From NCBI RefSeq assembly GCF_022809715.1, contig NZ_CP094460.1:2940084-3004083 (forward strand): a stretch of 64,000 nt of DNA, written 5' to 3'. This stretch comes from Burkholderia pyrrocinia (GTDB lineage Bacteria; Pseudomonadota; Gammaproteobacteria; Burkholderiales; Burkholderiaceae). The notes below the pieces were generated by a model. The model did no database searches. It worked only from the letters and a program-made list of their open reading frames with translations, and was not told the DNA's origin. Position 1 is the stretch's first letter, and the number at the start of each line of letters is the position of its first letter. Positions 45,373 through 53,541 of the stretch are shown here, piece after piece. A program made the translations under genes and the position numbers.

Positions 45373-45789
45373 ATGCACAAAATGGTTTTCATCAACCTGC
45401 CAGTGGCCGACCTGCCGCGCTCGAAGACGTTCTACCAGGCGCTCGGCTTCGAGGTCGTGCCGGCCTATACGAACGATCAGGCCGCCTGCCTCCGGATCAG
45501 CGACACGATCTTCGCGATGCTGCTCGTGCGGCCGTTCTTCCAGACCTTTACCGACAAGACGATCGTCGATCCGGCGACGCACGTGCAGGTGTTGTCGTGC
45601 CTGTCGTGCGAAAGCCGTGCCGAAGTCGAGGCGATCGTCGCGAAGGCGCTGGCGGCCGGCGGCGCCGCGCCGCTGCCGCCGCGCGAGTACCCGGCCATGT
45701 ACGGCCACGGGTTCACAGATCCGGACGGTCATGCGTGGGAGCTGATGTCCATGCCGCAGGACGCGTCCGCGCAGGGGCCGGCGTCGTGA
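45373..45789 (+). CDS. VOC-family (glyoxalase/bleomycin-resistance fold) protein
   Basis: A 138-residue VOC protein. It begins MHKMVFINLPVADLPRSKTFYQALGFEVVP and ends HGFTDPDGHAWELMSM. The potential metal ligands H (near the start) and E (in HAWELMSM) resemble those of PhnB-like members. Substrate unknown. Genes of this fold often accompany ECF42/DGPF operons. The stop overlaps the GTG of the sigma factor gene by 4 nt. Confidence 0.88.
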   Translation: MHKMVFINLPVADLPRSKTFYQALGFEVVPAYTNDQAACLRISDTIFAMLLVRPFFQTFTDKTIVDPATHVQVLSCLSCESRAEVEAIVAKALAAGGAAPLPPREYPAMYGHGFTDPDGHAWELMSMPQDASAQGPAS

Positions 45790-47054
45790 CGCACGAGGCG
45801 ACGCATCGTGCGATCGAGGCGGTCTGGCGGATCGAGGCGCCGAAGATCATCGCGCGCGCCGCGCGCGTGGTGCGCGACGTCGGCGTGGCCGAGGAGCTGG
45901 CGCAGGATACGCTCGTCGCGGCGCTCGAGCACTGGCCCGTCGACGGCGTGCCCGACAACCCCGCCGCCTGGCTGATGACGGCCGTGAAGCGTCGCGCGCT
46001 CGACCGCGTCCGGCAGGAGTCGCTTCATGCGGCGAAGCGCGACCAGCTCGGCCACGAGATGGACGCGCTCGAAGCGCATGTCGTCCCCGACATCGCCGAT
46101 GCGCTCGCCGACGCGAGCGACGACGACATCGGCGACGACCTGCTGCGGCTGATCTTCACGTCGTGCCACCCGGTGCTGTCGACCGACGCGCGCGTCGCGC
46201 TGACGCTGCGGCTGCTCGGCGGGCTGACGACGGGCGAGATCGCACGTGCGTTCCTGACGCCCGAGCCGACGATCGCGCAGCGGATCGTGCGCGCGAAGCG
46301 CACGCTCGCGGCGGCGCACGTGCCGTTCGAGGTGCCGGCCGCCGATGCGCGGCCCGCGCGGCTCGCGTCGGTGCTCGAGGTGATCTACCTGGTGTTCAAC
46401 GAAGGCCATGCGGCGACCGCGGGCGACGACTGGACGCGTCCGGCGCTGTGCGACGAGGCGCTGCGACTCGGCCGCGTGCTGGCCGGCCTCGCGCCGGACG
46501 AGAGCGAAGTGCTCGGGCTCGTCGCGCTGATGGAGTTGCAGGCGTCGCGCATGCATGCGCGCACCGATGCGCAGGGCCGGCCCGTGCTGCTGCTCGACCA
46601 GGACCGCAGCCGCTGGGATCAACTGCTGATCCGGCGCGGCCTCGCGGCGCTCGAACGGGCGACGAAGCTCGGCGGCGTGCGCGGGCCGTATGCGCTGCAG
46701 GCCGCGCTGGCCGCCTGCCATGCGCGTGCGCGGCACGCGTCGGAAACGGACTGGGCACAGATCGTCGCGCTGTACGACGCGCTCGCCGAAGTCGCACCGT
46801 CGCCGGTCGTCGAACTGAACCGCGCAGTGGCCGTGGGGATGGCGTTCGGGCCGGCCGCGGCGCTCGAACTCGTCGACGTGCTGCGCGACGATCCCGCGCT
46901 CGCGCGCTATCACTGGCTGCCGAGCGTGCGCGGCGACCTGCTGGCGAAGCTGGGCCGTGCCGACGAAGCGAAGCTCGAGTTCCGCCGCGCGGCGGAACTG
47001 ACGCGCAACGAGCGCGAACGCGAGTTGCTGCTCAAGCGCGCGATCGATGCGTGA
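45786..47054 (+). CDS. ECF42-type RNA polymerase sigma factor with C-terminal extension
   Basis: A 422-residue sigma factor, roughly twice the usual ECF length. Region 2 (APKIIARAARVVRDVGVAEELAQDTLVAALEHWP) and region 4 (ALTLRLLGGLTTGEIARAFLTPEPTIAQRIVRAKRTL) are followed by a long helical C-terminal domain with TPR-like repeats: EVIYLVFNEGHAAT, then SPVVELNRAVAVGMAFGP. This is the ECF42 layout. There is no anti-sigma gene; in this group the extension is thought to take part in regulation. It starts with a GTG in a 4-nt overlap with the VOC gene. Confidence 0.92.
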   Translation: MTHEATHRAIEAVWRIEAPKIIARAARVVRDVGVAEELAQDTLVAALEHWPVDGVPDNPAAWLMTAVKRRALDRVRQESLHAAKRDQLGHEMDALEAHVVPDIADALADASDDDIGDDLLRLIFTSCHPVLSTDARVALTLRLLGGLTTGEIARAFLTPEPTIAQRIVRAKRTLAAAHVPFEVPAADARPARLASVLEVIYLVFNEGHAATAGDDWTRPALCDEALRLGRVLAGLAPDESEVLGLVALMELQASRMHARTDAQGRPVLLLDQDRSRWDQLLIRRGLAALERATKLGGVRGPYALQAALAACHARARHASETDWAQIVALYDALAEVAPSPVVELNRAVAVGMAFGPAAALELVDVLRDDPALARYHWLPSVRGDLLAKLGRADEAKLEFRRAAELTRNERERELLLKRAIDA

Positions 47055-47165
47055 CCGTGACGCATGAAGCGTGCGTCGCAAGCGCGGCGTACGCCGCGCC
47101 GATCCCACCCTCCCGACGATCCCCAGATGTACGCCCGGCACTATCACCCGGATTGAAAAAGCCTA

Positions 47166-47195
47166 TTGGGGGATGCGAACGCCAGCGCCTAGATT
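47166..47195 (+). promoter_or_regulatory. Candidate promoter for the rubrerythrin gene
   Basis: TTGGGG (47166-47171) and TAGATT (47190-47195) are 18 nt apart in a locally A/T-rich stretch, about 100 nt before the rubrerythrin start. The match is moderate; a nearby TTGAAA (47155 region) lacks a paired -10. Confidence 0.3.
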
Positions 47196-47295
47196 AAAAG
47201 GCACGGTGCGTGCGCCCCACGCAAACGCATCGTTCCCCACATATCTGATCGGCCCGGCTTCGCACGCGGCCGCGCCGACTCGAACGGAGGCGCAA

Positions 47296-47718
47296 ATGGC
47301 TCACCTCAAGGGCAGCAAAACCGAAGAGAACCTGAAAGCCGCATTCGCGGGCGAATCGCAGGCGAATCGACGCTATCTGTATTTCGCTTCGAAGGCTGAC
47401 GTCGAAGGCCAGAACGACCTCGCCGCGCTGTTCCGCTCGACCGCCGAAGGCGAAACCGGCCATGCGCACGGCCACCTCGAATACCTGGAAGCCGTCGGCG
47501 ATCCGGCAACGGGCTTGCCGTTCGGCTCGTCGCGGCTGAATCTCGAATCGGCGATCGCCGGCGAAACGCACGAATACACCGACATGTATCCGGGCATGGC
47601 GAAGACGGCGCGCGACGAAGGCTTCGACGAAATCGCGAACTGGTTCGAGACGCTCGCGAAGGCCGAACGCAGCCACGCGAACCGCTATACGAAGGCGCTG
47701 GACAGCCTCGTCGACTGA
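47296..47718 (+). CDS. Rubrerythrin-like di-iron protein without rubredoxin domain
   Basis: A 140-residue protein of the rubrerythrin family, which reduces hydrogen peroxide. The di-iron ligands fit the pattern: E20 ([12 protein letters not shown]), E53/H56 ([10 protein letters not shown]), later Glu residues in [12 protein letters not shown], and ERSH near 127-130. The rubredoxin-like C-terminal Fe(SCys)4 domain is missing. GGAGG precedes the ATG at 47296. The Fe-S protein and DUF3501 genes follow in the same direction, a known conserved arrangement. Confidence 0.92.
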   Translation: MAHLKGSKTEENLKAAFAGESQANRRYLYFASKADVEGQNDLAALFRSTAEGETGHAHGHLEYLEAVGDPATGLPFGSSRLNLESAIAGETHEYTDMYPGMAKTARDEGFDEIANWFETLAKAERSHANRYTKALDSLVD

Positions 47719-47847
47719 GACGACCGCCGCCGCAGGCCGCACGGTACGACCATGTGACCCGCAAGCGGCCGGCCGTTCGTTCATCGCTGCCCGCAGCGCG
47801 CGGGCGGCGCGCTCGCGCGCATGCGCGCCACGCTGGAGCGCCTCATG

Positions 47848-49182
47848 CCCCACAAGGAAGGCAGTCTCGAAGCCCCGACCCGGCATCCGCTCGACTGGCA
47901 GTCCGATGCGTTCTACGACCAGGCCGCGATCGATGCGGAAATGACGCGCGTGTTCGACATCTGCGCCGGATGCCGGCGCTGCGTGTCGCTGTGCGGTGCG
48001 TTTCCCGCGCTGTTCGATCTGGTCGACGACACGCCGGCGGGCGACATCGACGAAGTGCCGAAGGCCGCGTTCGGCAAGGTGGTCGACCAGTGCTATCTGT
48101 GCGACCTCTGCTACATGACGAAATGCCCGTACGTGCCGCCGCACGCATGGAACGTCGACTTCCCGCACCTGATGCTGCGCGGCAAGGCGGCGCGCTACAA
48201 GCGCGGCGAAGCGACGCTGCGCGACAAGGTGCTGTCGAACACCGATGCGCTCGGCCATTTCGCGGGCATTCCGATCGTCACGCAGACGGTGAACGCGGTG
48301 AACCGCACGCCGCCCGCGCGCCATGCGCTCGAAGCGACGCTCGGCGTCGATCGCAACGCGTGGCTGCCGGAGTTCGCGCCGCGCAAATTCCGGCGCGCCG
48401 CGAAGCGCTCGGACAACCCGCCCGCGCGCGACGGCGAACGTACGCCCGGCAAGGTCGCGATCTACGCGACGTGCTACGTGAATTTCAACGAGCCCGGCAT
48501 CGGCCACGACCTGCTCGCGATCCTCGCGCACAACGACATTCCGTACGAGCTCGTCACGCGCGAAGCATGCTGCGGAATGCCGCTGCTGGAGCAGGGCAAC
48601 CTTGCCGGTGTCGCCGCGAAGAAGGAGGTGAACCTGCCCGTGCTCGAACGCTATGCGCGCGAAGGCTATGCGCTGATCGGCGCGATCCCGAGCTGCGTGC
48701 TGATGTACAAGAGCGAGTTGCCGCTGATGTTCCCCGGCGACGAAGCGGTGCGCGCGGTGGCCGACGCGTTCTGGGATCCGTTCGAATACGTGATCGCACG
48801 GCATCGCGACGGGCTGCTGAAGACCGATTTCAAGACCGGCCTCGGCACCGTGTCGTATCACGTGCCGTGCCATGCGCGCGTGCAGAACATCGGCCGCAAG
48901 ACGGCCGACGCACTGTCGCTGGTGCCCGATACGCGCGTGAACGTCGTCGAGCGCTGCTCGGGCCATGCGGGCACGTTCGGCGTGAAGAAGGAATTCCATG
49001 CGGACGCGATGCGGATCGGCGCGCCCGTGTTCAAGGCGATGGCCGAGCCGCAGCCGGATTTCGTGTCGTCGGACTGCGCGCTGGCCGGCCATCACATCGT
49101 GCAGGGCATCGACGAGAAGGGGCTGCCGTCCGCGCCGCTCGCGCATCCGCTCACGCTGCTGCGCCGCGCATACGGCATCTGA
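47848..49182 (+). CDS. HdrD/GlpC-like Fe-S oxidoreductase subunit
   Basis: A 444-residue iron-sulfur protein. Two [4Fe-4S] motifs lie near the N-terminus: CAGCRRCVSLC and CYLCDLCYMTKCPY. Two CCG-type domains follow, with TREACCGMPLLEQGN and HVPCHARVQNIG...ERCSGHAG as in heterodisulfide reductase subunits. It may pass electrons to the rubrerythrin, which lacks its own rubredoxin. The ATG at 47848 follows GGAGCG; an upstream ATG at 47821 has no binding site. Confidence 0.88.
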   Translation, partial: PHKEGSLEAPTRHPLDWQSDAFYDQAAIDAEMTRVFDICAGCRRCVSLCGAFPALFDLVDDTPAGDIDEVPKAAFGKVVDQCYLCDLCYMTKCPYVPPHAWNVDFPHLMLRGKAARYKRGEATLRDKVLSNTDALGHFAGIPIVTQTVNAVNRTPPARHALEATLGVDRNAWLPEFAPRKFRRAAKRSDNPPARDGERTPGKVAIYATCYVNFNEPGIGHDLLAILAHNDIPYELVTREACCGMPLLEQGNLAGVAAKKEVNLPVLERYAREGYALIGAIPSCVLMYKSELPLMFPGDEAVRAVADAFWDPFEYVIARHRDGLLKTDFKTGLGTVSYHVPCHARVQNIGRKTADALSLVPDTRVNVVERCSGHAGTFGVKKEFHADAMRIGAPVFKAMAEPQPDFVSSDCALAGHHIVQGIDEKGLPSAPLAHPLTLLRRAYGI

Positions 49183-49213
49183 GCCGCTGCCGGCCGACTC
49201 ACGAGGACATCCC

Positions 49214-49795
49214 ATGACGCTGACCCGCGACTCCCTGCTGACGCTCGAAGCATATGCAAAGATTCGCCGGACCGAACACGCGCGGCTCGTCGCGTACAAG
49301 CGCCGCCGGGCGGTCGCACTCGGCAACCACCTGCGCTTTTTGTTCGAGGACGAGACGACGATCCGCTATCAGATCCAGGAGATGCTGCACATCGAGAAGA
49401 TCTTCGACGAGGCGGGCATCGACGGCGAACTGGAAGCGTATCTGCCGCTCGTGCCCGACGGCACCAACCTGAAGGCGACGATGCAGATCGAATACGAGCA
49501 CGAGATCGAGCGGCGCGCGGCGCTCGCGCGGCTGATCGGTATCGAGGATCGCGTGTACCTGCAGGTCGACGGGCACGCGCGCGTCTACGCGATCGCCGAC
49601 GAGGATCTCGAGCGCGACAACGACGAGAAGACGTCGGCCGTGCATTTCGTGCGTTTCGAACTCGACGCGCCGATGCGCGCGGCGCTCAAGGACGGGGCGG
49701 TGCTGTCGATCGGCTGCGATCACCCGGCCTACACGATGCCGCCGCAGCGCGTGGATCCGGACGTGGCCGCGTCGCTGGCCGGCGACCTGCGCTGA
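49214..49795 (+). CDS. DUF3501 family protein
   Basis: A 193-residue protein of DUF3501. It starts MTLTRDSLLTLEAYAKIR and has the family core RFLFEDETTIRYQIQEMLHIEKIF. It has charged helices and no membrane segment or cofactor motif. DUF3501 genes are regularly found after rubrerythrin and the HdrD-like gene. Function unknown; a role in the same peroxide or redox process is inferred from position. It starts 31 nt after the preceding stop. Confidence 0.9.
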   Translation: MTLTRDSLLTLEAYAKIRRTEHARLVAYKRRRAVALGNHLRFLFEDETTIRYQIQEMLHIEKIFDEAGIDGELEAYLPLVPDGTNLKATMQIEYEHEIERRAALARLIGIEDRVYLQVDGHARVYAIADEDLERDNDEKTSAVHFVRFELDAPMRAALKDGAVLSIGCDHPAYTMPPQRVDPDVAASLAGDLR

Positions 49796-50028
49796 CACGA
49801 CCGCCGCGCGTCCTGCGCGGCGTATTCCGCTTTTCCGTTCCGACCCGAAGCCGGCTTTCCGCGAGTAGCGCGGCGCGAGCGATCGCCTGTCGCCGCGCAG
49901 ATGTAACAGGCGTCCCGCGCTTGCGTGCGGAGAAACAATGTGCACTCCGCGTCACCGTGCTTTCATCACTCGCAGAGAAACAATAAAGAGATTGTGCACG
50001 GAGATAATTCAGCTGAACGGAAATTGAA

Positions 50029-50082
50029 TGATTTACCGATTCGTGAATATCTTGTTACGAAATTTTCCCTGATTTACCGATT
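50029..50082 (+). repeat. 13-bp direct repeat, 41 bp apart
   Basis: TGATTTACCGATT occurs at 50029-50041 and again at 50070-50082. The spacing is close to four helical turns, which would place two bound proteins on the same face of the DNA. It lies about 210 nt upstream of the -35 box at 50290, so it may be a distant regulatory site or a relic. Confidence 0.45.
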
Positions 50083-50289
50083 TTAGTCGGCAATTCCGGC
50101 GATTGTTGCAGGCAAGGGTCTGAACAGCCCGGGAAGGCCCATTGGCGGCCATTCTTCATACCTTGCAGAGCCCCGCCGGACGGGCCTTTGCAGCGCCGGG
50201 CATAAAGATCTCGCAAAAAAATTCAAGCGTAAATGGATTGCGTATCCATGGCAGGTTGTTTCAGTGCGTAACATTAAGTCATTGTCATA

Positions 50290-50317
50290 TTGAGATAAAC
50301 CCTAGGGATGGTATGCT
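50290..50317 (+). promoter_or_regulatory. Candidate promoter of the transposase-domain protein gene
   Basis: TTGAGA (50290-50295) and TATGCT (50312-50317) are 16 nt apart. The start would be near 50324, giving a 5' leader of about 190 nt before the ATG at 50518. The spacer contains the palindrome CCCTAGGG. Confidence 0.45.
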
Positions 50318-50517
50318 TCGTGCACAAAAATTCCCACATTGGAGTGAGACCGTGATTTGTGCGCCATTGCCGGGAATTCCGGCACCGTGAAAGTGCGGTG
50401 TCGGCCGGCGTGCACAACACCGATAAGCATAATGTGCAACCTGGCCGCCCCGCGACGCGATGTGTCGCGACGGCGCCGCCAATCGCAGCCCGGCCTGGCT
50501 GCGTGGAGAGATCTACT

Positions 50518-51462
50518 ATGTTCTTCGATGAGCTTAACGATGAAGAGTGGTTTCGTCTTTCAACGCTGATCGCCGATGAACCCATCCGGCTGAATCGTCG
50601 TGGGCGTCCACGAGCCGAACCGCGCGTCGTTGCCAACGCGGTGCTCTGGATTCTGACGACCGGTGAAGCCTGGTCCAAGCTGCCCGGTCGTTATCCGTCC
50701 GGGCCGACGTGCCGTCGTCGCTACGAGGAGTGGCTCGCGAGCGGCACGCTGTTGCAGATGATCGACGTGCTGACCCAGTTCAGCGGGCGCACGTTCGCGT
50801 ATATTCCGCCGCCGCCGGTGCCGGTCGTGCCTGCGCGTCGCGCGGAACCCGCGCCCGACAACGATCGCTTGCGCGGCGTGTTCTGGCAAAACCCCGAGTC
50901 GTGGCAATTGCCGGTCGCGCAGGCAAACGTTTGGGAGGGCGAAGGCGCGTCGCTGAGCGCGATGCAGGACGACGCAGTGGCCGATCATCCGGCCCGCACG
51001 TCGTTCGTGGTGCCCGGTACGCCGGCCGCGGAACTGCGCCATGCGCGTGCGTCGTCGGCGAGCTTCGCCGCGGCCGAACCGCAAGTCGACGAGTATCGCG
51101 GCTATACGATCTGCGGCATCGCGCAGCCCGTGCAGAACCTGATGTATCGCGCGTGGGCCGAGATCTCGCAGGACGACCGGCGCGTCGAGCGCTCGGGCCT
51201 CATCGGTCCGCGTTTCACCGATGCCGAGGAAGCCGAGCAGTTTGCGCTCGACTGGGCGCGCCAGTGGATCGATCGCCACGGTGCGAGCCACGAGCCGGCG
51301 CGCGCGCCGCAAAGCGAGGTGCTGGCCGGTTTGTCCGCGCTGGCGCGCGCGGAGTCGGACATCAAGCGCTTCATCGCCGAGCGTCACGCGGGTGCGCTGT
51401 CGGAAAGCCGCAACGATCCCGTGCAGTCGGAGCGCCGCGAATACGCGTACCGCGTAGGTTGA
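50518..51462 (+). CDS. Protein with IS5-type transposase DNA-binding domain and unknown C-terminus
   Basis: A 314-residue protein. Residues about 5-85 match the N-terminal domain of IS5/IS1182-type transposases: EEWFRLSTLI, RRGRPRAEPRVVANAVLWILTTGEAWSKLP, TCRRRYEEWLASG. No DDE catalytic core follows. Instead there is a proline-rich linker (PPPPVPVVPARR), an undefined middle, and a C-terminal domain (EYRGYTICGIAQ..., FTDAEEAEQFALDWARQWIDRH). No inverted repeats or target duplications were seen, so this looks like a domesticated DNA-binding protein, perhaps a regulator. It converges on bceA. Confidence 0.75.
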   Translation: MFFDELNDEEWFRLSTLIADEPIRLNRRGRPRAEPRVVANAVLWILTTGEAWSKLPGRYPSGPTCRRRYEEWLASGTLLQMIDVLTQFSGRTFAYIPPPPVPVVPARRAEPAPDNDRLRGVFWQNPESWQLPVAQANVWEGEGASLSAMQDDAVADHPARTSFVVPGTPAAELRHARASSASFAAAEPQVDEYRGYTICGIAQPVQNLMYRAWAEISQDDRRVERSGLIGPRFTDAEEAEQFALDWARQWIDRHGASHEPARAPQSEVLAGLSALARAESDIKRFIAERHAGALSESRNDPVQSERREYAYRVG

Positions 51463-51480
51463 GCGCCGTTCCAATGCAAC

Positions 51481-51512
51481 GCGCGGGCCGTCGTGTGCCA
51501 CGACGCCCGCGC
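51481..51512. terminator. Stem-loop after the transposase-domain protein gene
   Basis: GCGCGGG (51481-51487) and CGTCGTG (51489-51495) pair with CACGACG (51499-51505) and CCCGCGC (51506-51512) around a TGC loop, leaving one bulged C. A CTTT run follows at about 51523. It lies 18 nt past the stop. Confidence 0.55.
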
Positions 51513-51542
51513 GGAAGCCTCGTCTTTCCCTGCCTGCCGCAC

Positions 51543-51575
51543 CCGGGGGCTCCGCTGTCGAAGCGGAGCCCCCGG
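51543..51575. terminator. Bidirectional stem-loop between convergent genes
   Basis: A perfect 14-bp stem (CCGGGGGCTCCGCT at 51543-51556, AGCGGAGCCCCCGG at 51562-51575) with a 5-nt loop sits 12 nt from the end of bceA. T-runs are weak on both sides; it probably serves bceA transcripts. Confidence 0.65.
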
Positions 51576-51586
51576 TGCTTGTTGCG

Positions 51587-53113
51587 TCACTGCCGGCCGT
51601 AGGTATCGTCGAAGCGGACGATGTCGTCCTCGCCGAGATACGCGCCCGACTGCACTTCGATTAGCTCGAGCGGCATCTTGCCCGGGTTCTCCAGGCGGTG
51701 CGATACGCCGAGCGGGATGTACGTCGATTCGTTTTCGGACAGCAGGAACGTTTCGTCGCCGCGCGTGATGCGCGCGGTGCCGCGCACGACGATCCAGTGT
51801 TCGGCGCGGTGGTGGTGCATCTGCAGCGACAGTCGCGCACCCGGTTTCACGACGATGCGTTTCACCTGGAAGCGCTCGCCCATGTCGACCGAGTCGTAGT
51901 GGCCCCACGGGCGATGCACCTTGCGGTGATCGGTGGCTTCCGCGCCTTGTTGCGCCTTGATGCGGCCGACGATCTTCTTCACGTCCTGCACGCGCGACTT
52001 GTCCGCGACGAGCACGGCGTCGGGCGTTTCGACGACGACGAGGTTCTGCGTGCCGACGCACGCGACGAGCCGGCTTTCCGAATGCGCGAAGGTCGATTCG
52101 GCGCCTTCGAACAGCACGTGGCCGCGGCCGACGTTCTTGGCCTCGTCCTTCTGCGAGATCTGCCAGATCGCGTCCCACGAGCCGACGTCCGACCAGCCCG
52201 CGTCGAGCGGCACGACGACGCTTTCGCACAGTTGCGGCAGGCTCGCGAGCGGCTCCATCACCGCGTAGTCGATCGAGTTCGACGGCGATGCGGCGAACGC
52301 GTCGCGATCGACGCGGAAGAAGTCGCCATCGGCCTTGCCCTGTGCGACGGCCTGTTCGCAGGCCGCGTAGATCGCCGGTTCGAGCTGGCGGATCGCCTTC
52401 AGCCACACCGACGCGCGAACGATGAAGATCCCGCTGTTCCACCAGTACTCGCCGGATGCGACGTACTGCTGAGCGAGTTCGAGGTGCGGCTTCTCGACGA
52501 AACGGTCGAGGCGGCGCACGTCGAGGTTGCCCGTCGCGGCGTCGCCGAGCGGCGCGCCGACGCGGATGTAGCCGTAGCCGGTTTCCGCGTGCGTGGGCAC
52601 GATGCCCATCGTCGCGATCCTGCCTTGCGCCGCGCAGTGCACGCCGGCCGCGACGGCTGCGTGAAAGCGCGGCAGGTCGGCGACCGCATGGTCGGCCGGC
52701 ATCACGGTCATCACCGCATCGTTGCCGTCGGCGACGAGCCGCAGCGCGGCGAGCGTCAGCGCGGGCGCGGTGTCGCGGCCGAGCGGCTCGAGCATGATCG
52801 TCGCGGGCTTGGCCGTCAGGCGCAGTTGTTCGGCGGTCGTGAAGCGGTGATCCTCGCCGCACACGATCAGCACGTCGTCGTTCAGCGGGTGGTCGGCCGT
52901 CAGGCCGTCGAGGCGCAGCGCGGTCGACTGCAGCAGCGAATGCTCGCCGAGCAGGCCGATCAGCTGTTTCGGAAAACGTTCGCGCGACATCGGCCACAGG
53001 CGTGTGCCGGAACCGCCGGCAAGAATCACCGGCTGCACCGCGAGGCGCGTGCCGGCGGCGGGGGCGGCGGAAGAAGATTGGCGCGTTTCGGCTGCCACGG
53101 CCGGAGCATTCAT
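51587..53113 (-). CDS. bceA: Mannose-1-phosphate guanylyltransferase / mannose-6-phosphate isomerase
   Basis: A 508-residue bifunctional enzyme that makes GDP-mannose, a precursor of cepacian. The nucleotidyltransferase pyrophosphorylase motif GGSGTRLWP is at 33-41, with RERFPKQ after it. The C-terminal cupin isomerase half has KRIVVKPGARLSLQMHHHRAEHWIVVRG and the SHRLENPGKMPLELIEVQSG ending. It is transcribed away from bceB, with a shared A/T-rich intergenic region. The ATG at 53113 is chosen because it follows GGAGA; ATG 53173 would add 20 residues. Confidence 0.92.
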   Translation of the reverse strand: MNAPAVAAETRQSSSAAPAAGTRLAVQPVILAGGSGTRLWPMSRERFPKQLIGLLGEHSLLQSTALRLDGLTADHPLNDDVLIVCGEDHRFTTAEQLRLTAKPATIMLEPLGRDTAPALTLAALRLVADGNDAVMTVMPADHAVADLPRFHAAVAAGVHCAAQGRIATMGIVPTHAETGYGYIRVGAPLGDAATGNLDVRRLDRFVEKPHLELAQQYVASGEYWWNSGIFIVRASVWLKAIRQLEPAIYAACEQAVAQGKADGDFFRVDRDAFAASPSNSIDYAVMEPLASLPQLCESVVVPLDAGWSDVGSWDAIWQISQKDEAKNVGRGHVLFEGAESTFAHSESRLVACVGTQNLVVVETPDAVLVADKSRVQDVKKIVGRIKAQQGAEATDHRKVHRPWGHYDSVDMGERFQVKRIVVKPGARLSLQMHHHRAEHWIVVRGTARITRGDETFLLSENESTYIPLGVSHRLENPGKMPLELIEVQSGAYLGEDDIVRFDDTYGRQ

Positions 53114-53541
53114 GATGACACTCTCCACGGTTGAAGTCAGTGCCTGCCGTTGTAGCATGAAGTAAATCGACAATAAAACCGGACCGATTGGCAGTTATTC
53201 GCCATGCATTCATCTGGAAAAATTTTCCGCGATCGCATCGGATGCAAATAAAAAAATAAAAAATAATTCCGGGCATTGTTGGCCTTCCCGTGCCGGCAAA
53301 GGGCTCGCGGCGAACGCAAAGTTTCCGAAAATCTCCCGATTCCCGATCGATTCGGGAAAACGTGCCGAATTAAATCAAAAAGTTCGCGGCAAGAATTTCC
53401 GATTATTTTTCGAAATACTTGTGCGCTTGAGGGGCGATTTTCTTGTCGCTTCAATAGCGTCATGCAACGTTTGAATCGAATGTGCGGCACGGGCTGCACG
53501 AGGAGCTGTTCGGCAAACGCCTGTTCAAAGAGGAAGCAGAC
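53114..53541. other. bceA-bceB divergent promoter region
   Basis: 428 A/T-rich bases that must hold the promoters of bceA and the bceB operon. A run of A (53250-53264) gives likely curvature. An inverted repeat, TTCCCGA (53340-53346) and TCGGGAA (53352-53358) around TCGAT, is a possible operator. GAGGAAG (53528-53534) is the ribosome binding site of bceB. I could not fix a -35/-10 pair with confidence. Confidence 0.5.

Larger units (their letters stand above)
49796..50517. other. Long intergenic region, low GC, with repeats and a promoter
   Basis: 722 bases with no gene that I can support. A weak stem (CGCCGCGC/GCGCGGCG, 49802-49822) follows DUF3501, with TTTT further on. From 49960 to 50350 the base composition is markedly A/T-rich. 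It holds a 13-bp direct repeat (see 50029-50082) and a good promoter (50290-50317). Confidence 0.6.

Noticed and set aside
50518..51462. Annotation as a transposase of an active insertion sequence
   Set aside because: The DDE catalytic core is missing, the C-terminal part is different, and no inverted repeats or target duplications were seen.
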